Part shown: positions 9,811 to 17,978 of the stretch, in pieces | Layout: every line of letters begins with the position of its first letter | How positions within the stretch are numbered: position 1 is the first letter of the stretch | NCBI RefSeq assembly: GCF_015082335.1 | Contig: NZ_BLRL01000003.1 | Location: forward strand, 62,001-126,000 | Length of the DNA: 64,000 nucleotides | Direction: 5' to 3' | Source: Moritella sp. F3 | Lineage (GTDB): Bacteria; Pseudomonadota; Gammaproteobacteria; Enterobacterales; Moritellaceae | Notes under the pieces: generated by a model | The model's input: only the letters and a program-made list of their open reading frames with translations | The model's database searches: none | What the model was told of the DNA's origin: nothing | Position numbers and translations under genes: made by a program

Positions 9811-11070
9811 ATGAAAACATCACATGAACTAGTACAACAAGTACTGCTAAATTCAAGCAACGAGTTTGATTTAACGGAAGCTTCACATCAAAAAAATCTC
9901 TTGAATTTAGCTAATACGCTGTATTGTTTGAGAGATATCCCGACTACTTATTATCAAACATTAGCAAGAGAAAGTGATTGCCCTCTGGAATTTCGTTTAG
10001 CGATTAAACTGGTGGAATCTAAGCGCTATCTATTGACTGTATCTAAGCCTATGGTGGTTGGTGTCGTTTTTGCGATGTGGGGTGAACATCACCGTCTACT
10101 ACAAAAAAGTAGTGATAATCCCCATGGTGAAGACTCACTGAATGTCAAAATTAATCAACTCAATTGGATCACGAATGGCACACCTGTAAGCTGGCGTCTT
10201 TATCCTGTCGATGATGGTTGCCCACATGGTAGCGCCAGTATTGCCAGTAACATATTAGTCGACCATCCTGATAGGTACACGGTGTCAGTACTACGTTTAG
10301 CGGATGTTATTCCTGCTGCGACCGGACCGCTGAAAAATTTAAAGCATGTGGACGATTCACGTAAGGGCGGCGCCATTGTCTATGGTTGTCAGCGAGCACT
10401 TGCTCATGACGTTGATTGTGTTGTTTATACCGACGCAGATAATTCAGTACACCTTGGCCAGCTTGGCTTATTGTTAAAACCATTTATCACTGAAAACTAT
10501 GAAGTCATACTGGGTAACCGTAAACACGCAGACTCAATCTTAGTGAAGCAGGAAGAGCGTTGGGGTGTTGGTATTAAAACCTTACGTCATATGCAGCGCA
10601 TGATTGGTCAGCAGATATTTAGCCAAGGTATTAAGGATACGCAAGCTGCGTTCAAGCTTTATAGCCGTGAAGTACTCATTAAAATCATGGCGTCACCTAC
10701 CGTCTATGACTTCTCGTTTGATACCGATTGGATTTTAGCGGCAATGGAGTTGGAAACGGAGATTGTCACGGTGCCATTTGCCTTTATCGATTCAGCTGCA
10801 GAATCAGCATCAATTGTACAGGGGCCTATGACGACTTGGTTTACGCTGCTTGATGGTCTGATTAAAGCGGTAAGAGTACGCAATGCGGTACATAACCAAG
10901 AGATGGCAGCTGTATTTGAACAGCAGATCTTATCGCATGAAGTGCTTGAAAGGATTATTGATACCTTGCCACAAGCCTTAGCTGACACGCCTGACTCTCA
11001 GTTAGGTGATCCTAATGTTATGTCACCAGCAGAAATTGAAGGGTGGTTAAAAGCAGTACAAGCGGCTTAA
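9811..11070 (+). CDS. Soluble GT-A glycosyltransferase
   Basis: The central part looks like a GT2/GT81-type nucleotide-sugar glycosyltransferase: WRLYPVDDGCPHGS (first Asp pair), then VVYTDADNSVHLGQ (DxD) and a QAAFKLYSREVL block typical of dolichyl-phosphate-mannose-synthase-like enzymes. No membrane helix is seen, so it is probably cytosolic. It has an extra N-terminal helical part of about 110 residues and a C-terminal helical tail. The frame opens at 9727, but AAGGA (9800-9804) supports the ATG at 9811. It lies about 100 bases after the locus and may make a primer, a side branch or a lipid-linked sugar; this is inference. Confidence 0.7.
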   Translation: MKTSHELVQQVLLNSSNEFDLTEASHQKNLLNLANTLYCLRDIPTTYYQTLARESDCPLEFRLAIKLVESKRYLLTVSKPMVVGVVFAMWGEHHRLLQKSSDNPHGEDSLNVKINQLNWITNGTPVSWRLYPVDDGCPHGSASIASNILVDHPDRYTVSVLRLADVIPAATGPLKNLKHVDDSRKGGAIVYGCQRALAHDVDCVVYTDADNSVHLGQLGLLLKPFITENYEVILGNRKHADSILVKQEERWGVGIKTLRHMQRMIGQQIFSQGIKDTQAAFKLYSREVLIKIMASPTVYDFSFDTDWILAAMELETEIVTVPFAFIDSAAESASIVQGPMTTWFTLLDGLIKAVRVRNAVHNQEMAAVFEQQILSHEVLERIIDTLPQALADTPDSQLGDPNVMSPAEIEGWLKAVQAA

Positions 11071-11092
11071 CTCACGGTGATATGACTCAGGT

Positions 11093-11138
11093 AAAAATCT
11101 CATACATGCTTTAGTTAAAAGAGCATGTTGAGATTTTT
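11093..11138. terminator. Bidirectional terminator between convergent genes
   Basis: Inverted repeat AAAAATCTCA...TGAGATTTTT with an inner ACATGCT/AGCATGT stem and T-runs on both strands. It sits between the glycosyltransferase (+) and the PilZ gene (-). Confidence 0.75.
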
Positions 11139-11159
11139 AGTTCATTAGGTGAATAAATA

Positions 11160-11504
11160 TCATGAAATGTTCAGTGCAATTCTTTCGATCAGTTTTATTT
11201 CTCGATTAAATGCCACAGCAAGTAACTGATTATCTGGTTCCCAGCGAATGACAGATGCAGGGATCACTTCGGTAAAATAATTATCAAACTCAAGAATTAG
11301 CTTCTCACCAGCAGTGAATTTACCTTTCGTGGTTACTTTTGCAAGTAGTCCTGATTCAGATATATTCTCAACTTCAATCGTTATCCTGAAAAAGTCAAAG
11401 ATACCTAGTTTGTTTACATATAACACAGGGTGTTTTTTCCAATAGTTAAATCTCGCGTGCTGACGGTTAAGCTTTAAAGAGAGATCTTTTTTTACACTAA
11501 ACAT
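11160..11504 (-). CDS. Single-domain PilZ c-di-GMP receptor
   Basis: 114 residues. RQHAR (residues 14-18) is the RxxxR switch motif, and NISESG in the middle fits (D/N)xSxxG, so both c-di-GMP contact motifs are present. It ends with a beta-barrel pattern (VIRWEPDNQLLAVAF). The gene converges on the polysaccharide locus. The GT2 enzyme there lacks the PilZ domain that BcsA carries, so this separate protein may supply c-di-GMP control in trans. That link is inference from position. A flagellar or type IV pilus target elsewhere is the alternative. Confidence 0.8.
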   Translation of the reverse strand: MFSVKKDLSLKLNRQHARFNYWKKHPVLYVNKLGIFDFFRITIEVENISESGLLAKVTTKGKFTAGEKLILEFDNYFTEVIPASVIRWEPDNQLLAVAFNREIKLIERIALNIS

Positions 11505-11791
11505 AGAATATCCATATGTTAATTTAGAGTTGAAAGCGAGTAACGCTATTGCTGTGTTATTCAGCGTGCTACTTATTAATTTAGTTTAATAACAATGAAG
11601 TAGCAGCGTAATCGTTAACTTGTGTGAGTTAATTTTATGTTTGTGAGCTTGATCTATACCAAGTGTGTGATCATGTTTATGAGTGTCTAATTCAAATGCT
11701 AACACTAGTCTATGTTATTCAGGTATATTTAACATTACAACCCCGTAAAATGTCTATTTATACGTAATTCCCCCGGTTAATATACATAGAA

Positions 11792-11817
11792 AAAGGCGCC
11801 AGTTAGGCGTCTTTTTT
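11792..11817 (+). terminator. Orphan terminator-like hairpin
   Basis: AAAGGCGCC, loop AGTTA, GGCGTCTTT with one G-U pair, followed by a run of six T. No coding gene on the plus strand ends nearby, so it may end a small RNA or, read the other way, block transcription. Confidence 0.6.
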
Positions 11818-11870
11818 GATCTAAGTTTATCCTCGTTTTTACTTCCTATTTGATGCCTGTTTCCAAATAG

Positions 11871-11886
11871 GGTGATCTATATCAAA
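11871..11886. promoter_or_regulatory. Candidate CRP site upstream of chb operon
   Basis: GGTGA-TCTATA-TCAAA matches the CRP pattern TGTGA-N6-TCACA at 8 of 10 positions. It lies about 415 bases before chbB, so a remote promoter or a second unseen site nearer the gene would be needed. Catabolite control of chb operons by CRP is known in enterobacteria. Confidence 0.4.
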
Positions 11887-12302
11887 GTTAATTCGCAATA
11901 AAAATTAAGGTTTGTGTTACTTAATCGTTTTTAGTGATTTTTTTATATTTTTAATTTCAACCTAGAGCTTAAATTCTAATTGATAGTAGGGATATTAATT
12001 CAATGTTATCGATTTGCACTTAAGGTGCTGTATTTGCTTGTTTTTTGTTTTTGATTGATTTTAGTAAATACCACGCATTAAATTATGTATCTGTAATATA
12101 TATTATAATCTGTTTTTTACGCGTACTAAATAATTGTACCTGAAACATATTTCAGATCACAAATTAAGTTTTTATGGTTTGTAAATAAAAAAACATTGGC
12201 GCAACATATACCTCAAAAGGGGATGCGTGAATTCGATTGAAAATAAATTTACAACACATCCTAAAATTAATTTTAAGTTTTAAAATCAAGAGGCTATATA
12301 AA

Positions 12303-12611
12303 ATGATTAAAATTTTCCTTTGCTGTGCAGCTGGTATGTCAACGTCTATGGTTGTTAATAAAATGCGTCAAGCTGCGGAGGCGTCAGGTGTTGCTGCAGA
12401 AATTAATGCTTACTCTATTTCTGCATTTGAGACAGAACTGAAGAAAAACGATGTTTGTTTGGTTGCTCCACAGGTTAAATACAAATTCGCTGAATTCAGC
12501 AAGCGCTGTGAAGAAGAAAATGTGGCGTGCGGACAAATTGACATGATGCAATACGGCATGATGAAGGGAAAAGAAATTTTACAGCAAGCGATTGATTTAA
12601 AAGCGAGTTAA
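12303..12611 (+). CDS. chbB: PTS chitobiose/cellobiose-type IIB component
   Basis: Lactose/cellobiose-family EIIB, a small cytosolic protein that takes phosphate from EIIA on a Cys and passes it to the incoming disaccharide. The N-terminal FLCCAAGMSTSMVVNKM contains the phospho-Cys loop. 102 aa is the normal size. The frame extends up to 12237, but the added residues do not match the family, and AAGAGG at 12288-12293 fits the ATG at 12303. It is first in a chbB-chbC-chbA-chbF-chbG series. Chitobiose is the likely substrate because of chbG, although cellobiose cannot be excluded. Confidence 0.9.
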   Translation: MIKIFLCCAAGMSTSMVVNKMRQAAEASGVAAEINAYSISAFETELKKNDVCLVAPQVKYKFAEFSKRCEEENVACGQIDMMQYGMMKGKEILQQAIDLKAS

Positions 12612-12622
12612 ATAATTAATTT

Positions 12623-12652
12623 ATGCGTAGTGCTGTCGCTGCGCATTTTTTT
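12623..12652 (+). terminator. Attenuator-like hairpin between chbB and chbC
   Basis: ATGCG...CGCAT stem with a T-run (12646-12652) in the 83-base gap. It could lower read-through into chbC or protect the chbB mRNA end. Confidence 0.45.
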
Positions 12653-12694
12653 ACAGTGATTCAATACATATTTTTATAAATAAGGAAGTTTTTT

Positions 12695-14035
12695 ATGTCA
12701 CTTATCAATTCGACCATGAATTTTGTCGAGCGTGTTATCGCACCTATTGCAGGTAAGGTCGCTAGTCAAAAGCATATTTGCGCCATCAAAGATGGTTTCA
12801 TTTCAACAATGCCGTTCTTGATTGTTGGTTCTTTACTGCTGGTATTCGCTAACCCTCCAGGTACAGGTAACTGGTTCTTAGATGGCTGGAATTCAGTTGT
12901 ACAAGGTATCGGTCGTGACAATATTGTTGGTCCATTCTTTGTCAGTATGGGTATTTTCGCTATGTACTCTGCTTATGGTATTGCATACAACTTAGCAGAG
13001 ACGCTTAACACGAAAGGTGTTAGCCCAATGAACTCAGGTATGCTGTCTATGTTCTCTTTCCTACTCGCAGTTGCTCCAGCTGTTTGGGTTGGTGGTGAAT
13101 TAGGTAGTGTGATCCCGATGGCTTACTTAGGTGGTGCAGGTGCATTTACTGCCATCATTTGTGGTTTATTAGTACCAACACTACAAACTTTCCTTGTTGA
13201 AAAGAACATTCGTATCAAAATGCCAGAAGCGGTGCCAGAAAAAATATCAGCGTCGTTTGATCTTCTTATCCCTGTTGTTGTGATGATCTTAATTGTACAA
13301 ATCATCAATGGTTTATTAGGTAACTTTGACCTTAACATTGCAACCGGCATCATGGCATTATTCAAGCCGCTTGTTGCTGCGTCTGATACATTCTTTGCCT
13401 TTGCACTCGCTATCTTATTAATCCAATTATTATGGTTTGCTGGTATTCATGGTGCATCAGTTGTTGGTGGCATCATTGGTCCACTACTATTAATCAACCT
13501 AGGTGCAAACCAAGAAGCACTTGAAGCAGGTAGAGAGTTACCAGCTATCTTCATTAACCCTGTGATGGACTTCTTCGTATTCGTTGGTGGTTCAGGCGGT
13601 ACATTAGCACTTGTTTGTATGATGGCTCGTTCTAAATCTGCTCACTTACGTACGATTGGTAAAATGTCATTCATCCCTGGTTGTTTCAACATTAACGAAC
13701 CTGTGACGTTTGGTACACCAATTGTAATGAACCCAACCTTCTTTATCCCTTGGATTGCTGCACCATTAGTTAACGCATGTATCGTTTGGGGTGCATTCAA
13801 ACTAGACCTAGTATCTAAAGTTGTTGCTTTACCACCATGGACAATGCCTGCGCCAATCGGTGCTGTAATGTCGACTAACTCGATGTTCGCTGCCGTTATC
13901 GTTGCAACTTGTTTCACCGTGAGTGGTTTAATCTTCTACCCATTCTTCAAAGCGTATGAAAAAGAATTGTTAGCACAAGAAAAATTTGAAGAAAAGGCTG
14001 ATGAAAAAGTACTATCACCAGCAACTGCAGGTTAA
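12695..14035 (+). CDS. chbC: PTS chitobiose/cellobiose-type IIC permease
   Basis: Integral membrane EIIC of the lactose/N,N'-diacetylchitobiose family, which moves the disaccharide through the inner membrane during phosphorylation. About ten hydrophobic segments are visible. The conserved GCFNINEPVTFGTPIVMNP region near residue 330 carries the family's substrate-binding Glu and Asn (NEPV). FAGIHGASVVGG (about 250) is also typical. 446 aa matches the family. RBS AAGGAAG precedes the ATG. Codon use is highly biased (many -AC and -TT favoured codons), suggesting strong expression. Confidence 0.92.
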   Translation: MSLINSTMNFVERVIAPIAGKVASQKHICAIKDGFISTMPFLIVGSLLLVFANPPGTGNWFLDGWNSVVQGIGRDNIVGPFFVSMGIFAMYSAYGIAYNLAETLNTKGVSPMNSGMLSMFSFLLAVAPAVWVGGELGSVIPMAYLGGAGAFTAIICGLLVPTLQTFLVEKNIRIKMPEAVPEKISASFDLLIPVVVMILIVQIINGLLGNFDLNIATGIMALFKPLVAASDTFFAFALAILLIQLLWFAGIHGASVVGGIIGPLLLINLGANQEALEAGRELPAIFINPVMDFFVFVGGSGGTLALVCMMARSKSAHLRTIGKMSFIPGCFNINEPVTFGTPIVMNPTFFIPWIAAPLVNACIVWGAFKLDLVSKVVALPPWTMPAPIGAVMSTNSMFAAVIVATCFTVSGLIFYPFFKAYEKELLAQEKFEEKADEKVLSPATAG

Positions 14036-14057
14036 TAACAAGTAGTAAGTATTTACA

Positions 14058-14101
14058 ATGGCCATCTTTTACATCCCAATTTAGGGTAAGAGATGGCCAA
14101 T
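14058..14101 (+). other. Intercistronic stem-loop chbC-chbA
   Basis: TGGCCATCTTTTAC pairs with GTAAGAGATGGCCA (14 bp with one G-U) around an inner CCC/GGG pair. No T-run follows, so an mRNA-stability or processing hairpin is more likely than a terminator. Confidence 0.55.
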
Positions 14102-14140
14102 TAAAGTCTCAAATTATAATGCAAGATGAAGGAACGGATG

Positions 14141-14458
14141 ATGGAAATTACAGAAGAGTTTTTGATGACACTTTTATGCCAAGCTGGTGCTGCGCGTTCT
14201 GCTGTAATGCAAGCAATGGTAGAAGCAAGGCAAGGTGATTTCGAATCAGCAAAAGCATCACTTAAAGCGGCAGATGAAGCATTAGAAGAAGTACATAAAT
14301 CGCAGACTGAGCTTATTAGCTTCGACGAAGGTGAAGGTAAAGTCAAAATGACGCTTATCTTAACGCATATTCAAGATCACATTATGAATGCCATGTTGTG
14401 TAAAGACCTAGCATTCGAAATAATTGAACTGCAAAGACGAATTCAAAACGAGGACTAA
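14141..14458 (+). CDS. chbA: PTS chitobiose/cellobiose-type IIA component
   Basis: Trimeric helical EIIA of the lactose/chitobiose family; it passes phosphate from HPr to ChbB. LILTHIQDHIMNAML near the C-terminus holds the phosphorylated His, and MEITEEFLMTLLCQAGAAR is the usual first helix. Three starts are possible (14126, 14138, 14141). GAAGGA at 14128-14133 overlaps the first and is best spaced for 14141. It ends 3 bases before chbF. Confidence 0.9.
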   Translation: MEITEEFLMTLLCQAGAARSAVMQAMVEARQGDFESAKASLKAADEALEEVHKSQTELISFDEGEGKVKMTLILTHIQDHIMNAMLCKDLAFEIIELQRRIQNED

Positions 14459-14461
14459 ATC

Positions 14462-15763
14462 ATGTTAAAAATTACAATTATCGGTGGTGGTTCTAGTTAC
14501 ACACCTGAAATTATCGAAGGCTTCATTAATCGCCATCACGAACTACCTGTCACACACATTGATCTGTTTGATATTGAAGACGGCCGTTACAAAGTTGAGA
14601 CTGTTGGCGCATTAGCGAAACGTATGATCGAGAATGCTGGTGTTGATATTGAATTGAACATTGAATTTGATCGTCGCAAAGCATTAACCGGTGCGCATTA
14701 TGTTTGCTCACAAATGCGTGTTGGTATGATCCCTGCGCGTGTACAAGATGAATTACTGGGTAATAAATACGGCATGATTGGTCAAGAAACCAATGGTATC
14801 GCTGGTTTTGCTAAAGCAATGCGTACTATTCCAGTGACGCTTTCTTTGTGTAAAGACATGGAAGAAATCTGTCCTGACGCTTGGTTGATTAACTTCACTA
14901 ACCCATCGGGTATCATCACTGAAACGGTACTTAAACATACAAACATAAAAGTAATTGGCCTATGTAATGTGCCAGTATGTACGCAGTTTGGTATTGAAGA
15001 GTTGATGGGCACGAAAGATCTACAGGTGCAATTTGCAGGTCTAAATCACTTTATTCACGCCTTCCATATTTGGGACCACGGTAAAGATCGCATTGGTGAA
15101 TTAATCGATAAAGTGTGTTCTGGTGAAGACTTTGCATTGCCTAAAAACTTAGGCGAAGTGACTTGGGTGCCTGAGCAGTTAAAACATCTGGGTGTATTAC
15201 CGTGTGGTTATCATCAGTATTATTACAAGCAAGATGATTTAGAGCAAAAAGAAGTTAAGTCAGAAGGTTATGTTACTCGTGGTGAGCAGGTTCAAGAAAT
15301 TGAAACCGCACTATTCAAATTGTACGAAGATGTAAATCTGAATGTTAAACCTGCACAATTAGAAGAGCGTGGCGGCGCACATTATTCGGAAGCTGCGTGT
15401 GAATTAATTAATGCCATTCACAATGATAAGCGTACATTAATGCACGTAAACATTCGCAACAACGGTACTATTTCTGAATTACCAAATGATTGCGCAATTG
15501 AAGCAACGTCTGTGATCACTTCATGTGGGCCACAGCCTCTTAACGTTGCACCTATTACCAATCCGGCAATTCGTGGCACGTTACAACTGCAAAAAGCATT
15601 TGAAGAACTGGCTGTTGAAGCGGGTGTATTTGGTGATTATGGCGCGGCATTACAAGCCTTAACAATTAATCCGCTTGTACGTAAAGGCACAGTAACAAAA
15701 CAAATATTAGATGAAATGATTGAACTGAATGCGAAGTATGTACCTCAGTTTAACACTAAGTAG
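14462..15763 (+). CDS. chbF: GH4 6-phospho-glycosidase (chitobiose-6-P hydrolase)
   Basis: Family 4 glycosidase that hydrolyses the phosphorylated disaccharide through an NAD+ and metal-dependent redox mechanism. The N-terminus TIIGGGSSYTPEIIEG is the NAD-binding loop. GQETNGIAGFAKAMRTIPV, INFTNPSG and LCNVPVC are the family's metal/NAD blocks; Cys of CNVP and a later His should bind the metal. 433 aa is close to the enterobacterial ChbF. It probably cleaves monodeacetylated chitobiose-6-phosphate after ChbG. It may also accept cellobiose-6-phosphate. Confidence 0.9.
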   Translation: MLKITIIGGGSSYTPEIIEGFINRHHELPVTHIDLFDIEDGRYKVETVGALAKRMIENAGVDIELNIEFDRRKALTGAHYVCSQMRVGMIPARVQDELLGNKYGMIGQETNGIAGFAKAMRTIPVTLSLCKDMEEICPDAWLINFTNPSGIITETVLKHTNIKVIGLCNVPVCTQFGIEELMGTKDLQVQFAGLNHFIHAFHIWDHGKDRIGELIDKVCSGEDFALPKNLGEVTWVPEQLKHLGVLPCGYHQYYYKQDDLEQKEVKSEGYVTRGEQVQEIETALFKLYEDVNLNVKPAQLEERGGAHYSEAACELINAIHNDKRTLMHVNIRNNGTISELPNDCAIEATSVITSCGPQPLNVAPITNPAIRGTLQLQKAFEELAVEAGVFGDYGAALQALTINPLVRKGTVTKQILDEMIELNAKYVPQFNTK

Positions 15764-15774
15764 CAGAGTGATTT

Positions 15775-16539
15775 ATGAAACTAATCGTAAACATAGATGA
15801 TTTAGGTCTAACTGAAAAAGTAAATGAGTCTGTTGTAGCGTGTTTTAAAATCGGTGTTGTTCAGTCAACCACGATCATGATGAACCAACCTGCAACCGAT
15901 CATGCGATTGAATTAATTAAGCTGGGCTTGATACCGAATGTTGGTCTACATGTCACGCTTACCAGTGGTAAGCCAATTTTAGACCCGAGCCTTGTCCCTG
16001 ATTTAGTTGACAGTGATGGCTTCTTTTTAAAGCAAGATAAAGTGATCGCATCTGAGACTCTCAGTTTTGACCAAGCTTATAGCGAGTTTAAAGCGCAATA
16101 TGATAAAGCCATCAATGCGGGAATTAAATTAACCCATATTGATAGTCATCATTTTGCTGCGGTATTCCCTCCGTACAAAAAAGCATTTATTGCTTTTGCC
16201 AATGATACCGGGATACCAGTACGTCGTGTTGACCATGTTACATCTGGCAGTGAGGGGTTGACGGTTCCGACAACAGAACGATTTAGTGCTCGATTTTATG
16301 CTGAAGGGGTCACATTAGTGCAACTGCAAGCATTGATTCTTGAGTTTAATGCAGAGATCCCAGATGGGACGTTAGAGCTAATGAGTCATACAACATTAGC
16401 TGGGGATACGTTATTACCGACGTTATCGAGTTATGTTGATAAGCGTGTTGATGAGTTTAATATTCTCACTTCGCAAGCGTTAAAAGATTGGCTAGAGGTC
16501 AATCGAATTGAGTGTGTCAGTTTTACTTCTGTTAACTAA
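15775..16539 (+). CDS. chbG: Chitooligosaccharide deacetylase, YdjC/ChbG family
   Basis: YdjC-family carbohydrate deacetylase. The N-terminal VNIDDLGLTEKVN carries the metal-binding and base Asp residues, and THIDSHHFAAVFPP holds the metal His residues. GLHVTLTSGKP is also characteristic. In E. coli ChbG removes one acetyl group from chitobiose-6-phosphate so that it becomes both an inducer for ChbR and a substrate for ChbF. Here no chbR is present in the operon, so only the substrate role is directly supported. 254 aa is normal. It is the last gene of the operon. Confidence 0.88.
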   Translation: MKLIVNIDDLGLTEKVNESVVACFKIGVVQSTTIMMNQPATDHAIELIKLGLIPNVGLHVTLTSGKPILDPSLVPDLVDSDGFFLKQDKVIASETLSFDQAYSEFKAQYDKAINAGIKLTHIDSHHFAAVFPPYKKAFIAFANDTGIPVRRVDHVTSGSEGLTVPTTERFSARFYAEGVTLVQLQALILEFNAEIPDGTLELMSHTTLAGDTLLPTLSSYVDKRVDEFNILTSQALKDWLEVNRIECVSFTSVN

Positions 16540-16551
16540 CATATTTACATG

Positions 16552-16584
16552 ATACCCATTGCATCAAGTAGAGGTAATGGGTAT
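16552..16584. terminator. Hairpin after chbG
   Basis: ATACCCATT and AATGGGTAT form a 9-bp stem around a 15-base loop ending in AGAGGT. It lacks a T-run. A similar hairpin follows proV (38195-38229), sharing AGAGGTAATGGG. Confidence 0.5.
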
Positions 16585-16873
16585 TTATGACTAATACTGT
16601 ATATAATTATGCAGCCATTAATCCCCGTGAGCCTTACCAACGATAGTTATCTCCTTAGACTGACATCACAGAATAACGAAATGTTTAAAGCGCACTTTCA
16701 CTGCAGCTGTTTGATGACCCCTTTGTTTATCCTACATGACGTAAACTGATAAGTTTTTCTTATCAAATGAACAAATTTTCTCGATATGTTTATTGCTTAG
16801 TAAGCGGTAGTGTAATGATCTTGTTTTGCGCATATCCATTTTTAACCGAGATCTAGTCGAGTGAGGCGTACCA
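16585..16873. other. Intergenic region chbG-fdhD
   Basis: About 290 bases without a gene. It should hold the fdhD promoter. No operator is clear enough to name. Confidence 0.5.
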
Positions 16874-17926
16874 ATGGCTGAACCAAAGATAAATCCCAAA
16901 GGCAATACGTTAGTTCATCGAAACGATACGTTCGCGAATAAAAGTGATGCCTTTCATGTTGCTTATCAGCGCTCGACTTTAAAAGATAGCCGTCAGGTGC
17001 GTATGCCACAGGTAATGTCAAACCCAGCGTCAAGTACAACGGGTGTGGCGATGTGTTCTTTGCAGCAGATAAATGGCGTGAATATTCGCCTTGCCATTGA
17101 TTCCGTGATTATCGAAGAACCTTTAGAGATCAGGCTTATTTATAGTAACTTTGAAGGCAAAGAGCAAGAACGAGTTTACTTAGTGACGATGCGAACACCC
17201 GGTGACGATCGTAATTTGGTCACAGGGTTATTATTGGCTGAAGGCATTATCAACAGTGCTAATGATATTGTTGGCATTAACGAACAGTTTGATTTAGATG
17301 ACATTGAGCACAATGACATTCACCAAAATAAAGCAAACCAAAATGAAATACATGTACAACTATCACCAAGTGTTGTAGTCGATTGGGCATTAATAAGTCG
17401 AGATACCACCTCATTTTCCAGCTGCGGCGTATGTGGCAAGTCGTCTATAAAGTCTTTAGAACTGCGTAATATTGCTGATTTAGATGCGAGCGAAGGGTGG
17501 TTATCTGGTCATATGATACCTCATTTCAGTGAGCAACTTCGCCAATATCAATCAATGTTTAATCAAACCGGAGGGGTACATGGCTGCGCCTTATTCGATG
17601 AAAAATGCCAGTTATTGCTGAGCAGTGAAGATGTCGGTCGTCACAATGCCTTAGACAAGTTGATGGGTGAATTGGCAAGAAGCACAGAACTTAATGTGCA
17701 GAACAAAATTGTATTTCTAAGCGGGCGGATCAGCTTCGAGTTAGTTCAAAAAGTACTGGTGTCGGGTATCTCTATATTAGTGGCTGTCGGCGCACCCTCA
17801 AACCTTGCAATCAACATGGCAAAACGCTTTAACCTTACTCTGATAGGCTTTAGCCGTGATGGTGGGTTCAATATCTATCATGGTGCTTTCCGTTTAAACC
17901 TGCTTAATGATAATGCAGAATCTTAA
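16874..17926 (+). CDS. fdhD: Formate dehydrogenase accessory sulfurtransferase FdhD
   Basis: FdhD transfers sulfur from the desulfurase IscS to the molybdenum cofactor of formate-dehydrogenase-like enzymes. The SSCGVCGK motif has the two loop Cys that carry the sulfur; TRTPGDD-like and EDVGRHNALDKLMG are strongly conserved cofactor-site blocks, and SGRISFELVQK is typical. At 350 aa it is longer than E. coli FdhD (277) because of an N-terminal extension of about 70 residues with no recognised domain. It stands 52 bases before a YdeP-type molybdoenzyme, its probable client. Confidence 0.93.
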   Translation: MAEPKINPKGNTLVHRNDTFANKSDAFHVAYQRSTLKDSRQVRMPQVMSNPASSTTGVAMCSLQQINGVNIRLAIDSVIIEEPLEIRLIYSNFEGKEQERVYLVTMRTPGDDRNLVTGLLLAEGIINSANDIVGINEQFDLDDIEHNDIHQNKANQNEIHVQLSPSVVVDWALISRDTTSFSSCGVCGKSSIKSLELRNIADLDASEGWLSGHMIPHFSEQLRQYQSMFNQTGGVHGCALFDEKCQLLLSSEDVGRHNALDKLMGELARSTELNVQNKIVFLSGRISFELVQKVLVSGISILVAVGAPSNLAINMAKRFNLTLIGFSRDGGFNIYHGAFRLNLLNDNAES

Positions 17927-17978
17927 GTTAGCGCCTGAAATCGACGCCTGTAATAGATAATTGATATAGAGGATCACA

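Larger units (their letters stand above)
11505..12302. other. Long AT-rich intergenic region before chbB
   Basis: About 800 bases without a convincing gene. It holds an orphan terminator-like hairpin (11792-11817), one good and one weaker CRP-like site (11871-11886; 11642-11657), and AT-rich stretches that must carry the chb promoter and the PilZ promoter. A frame opening at 12237 only extends chbB upstream. Confidence 0.6.

Noticed and set aside
12237..12302. Upstream extension of chbB
   Set aside because: The added 22 residues are unlike any PTS IIB and the RBS fits only the ATG at 12303.
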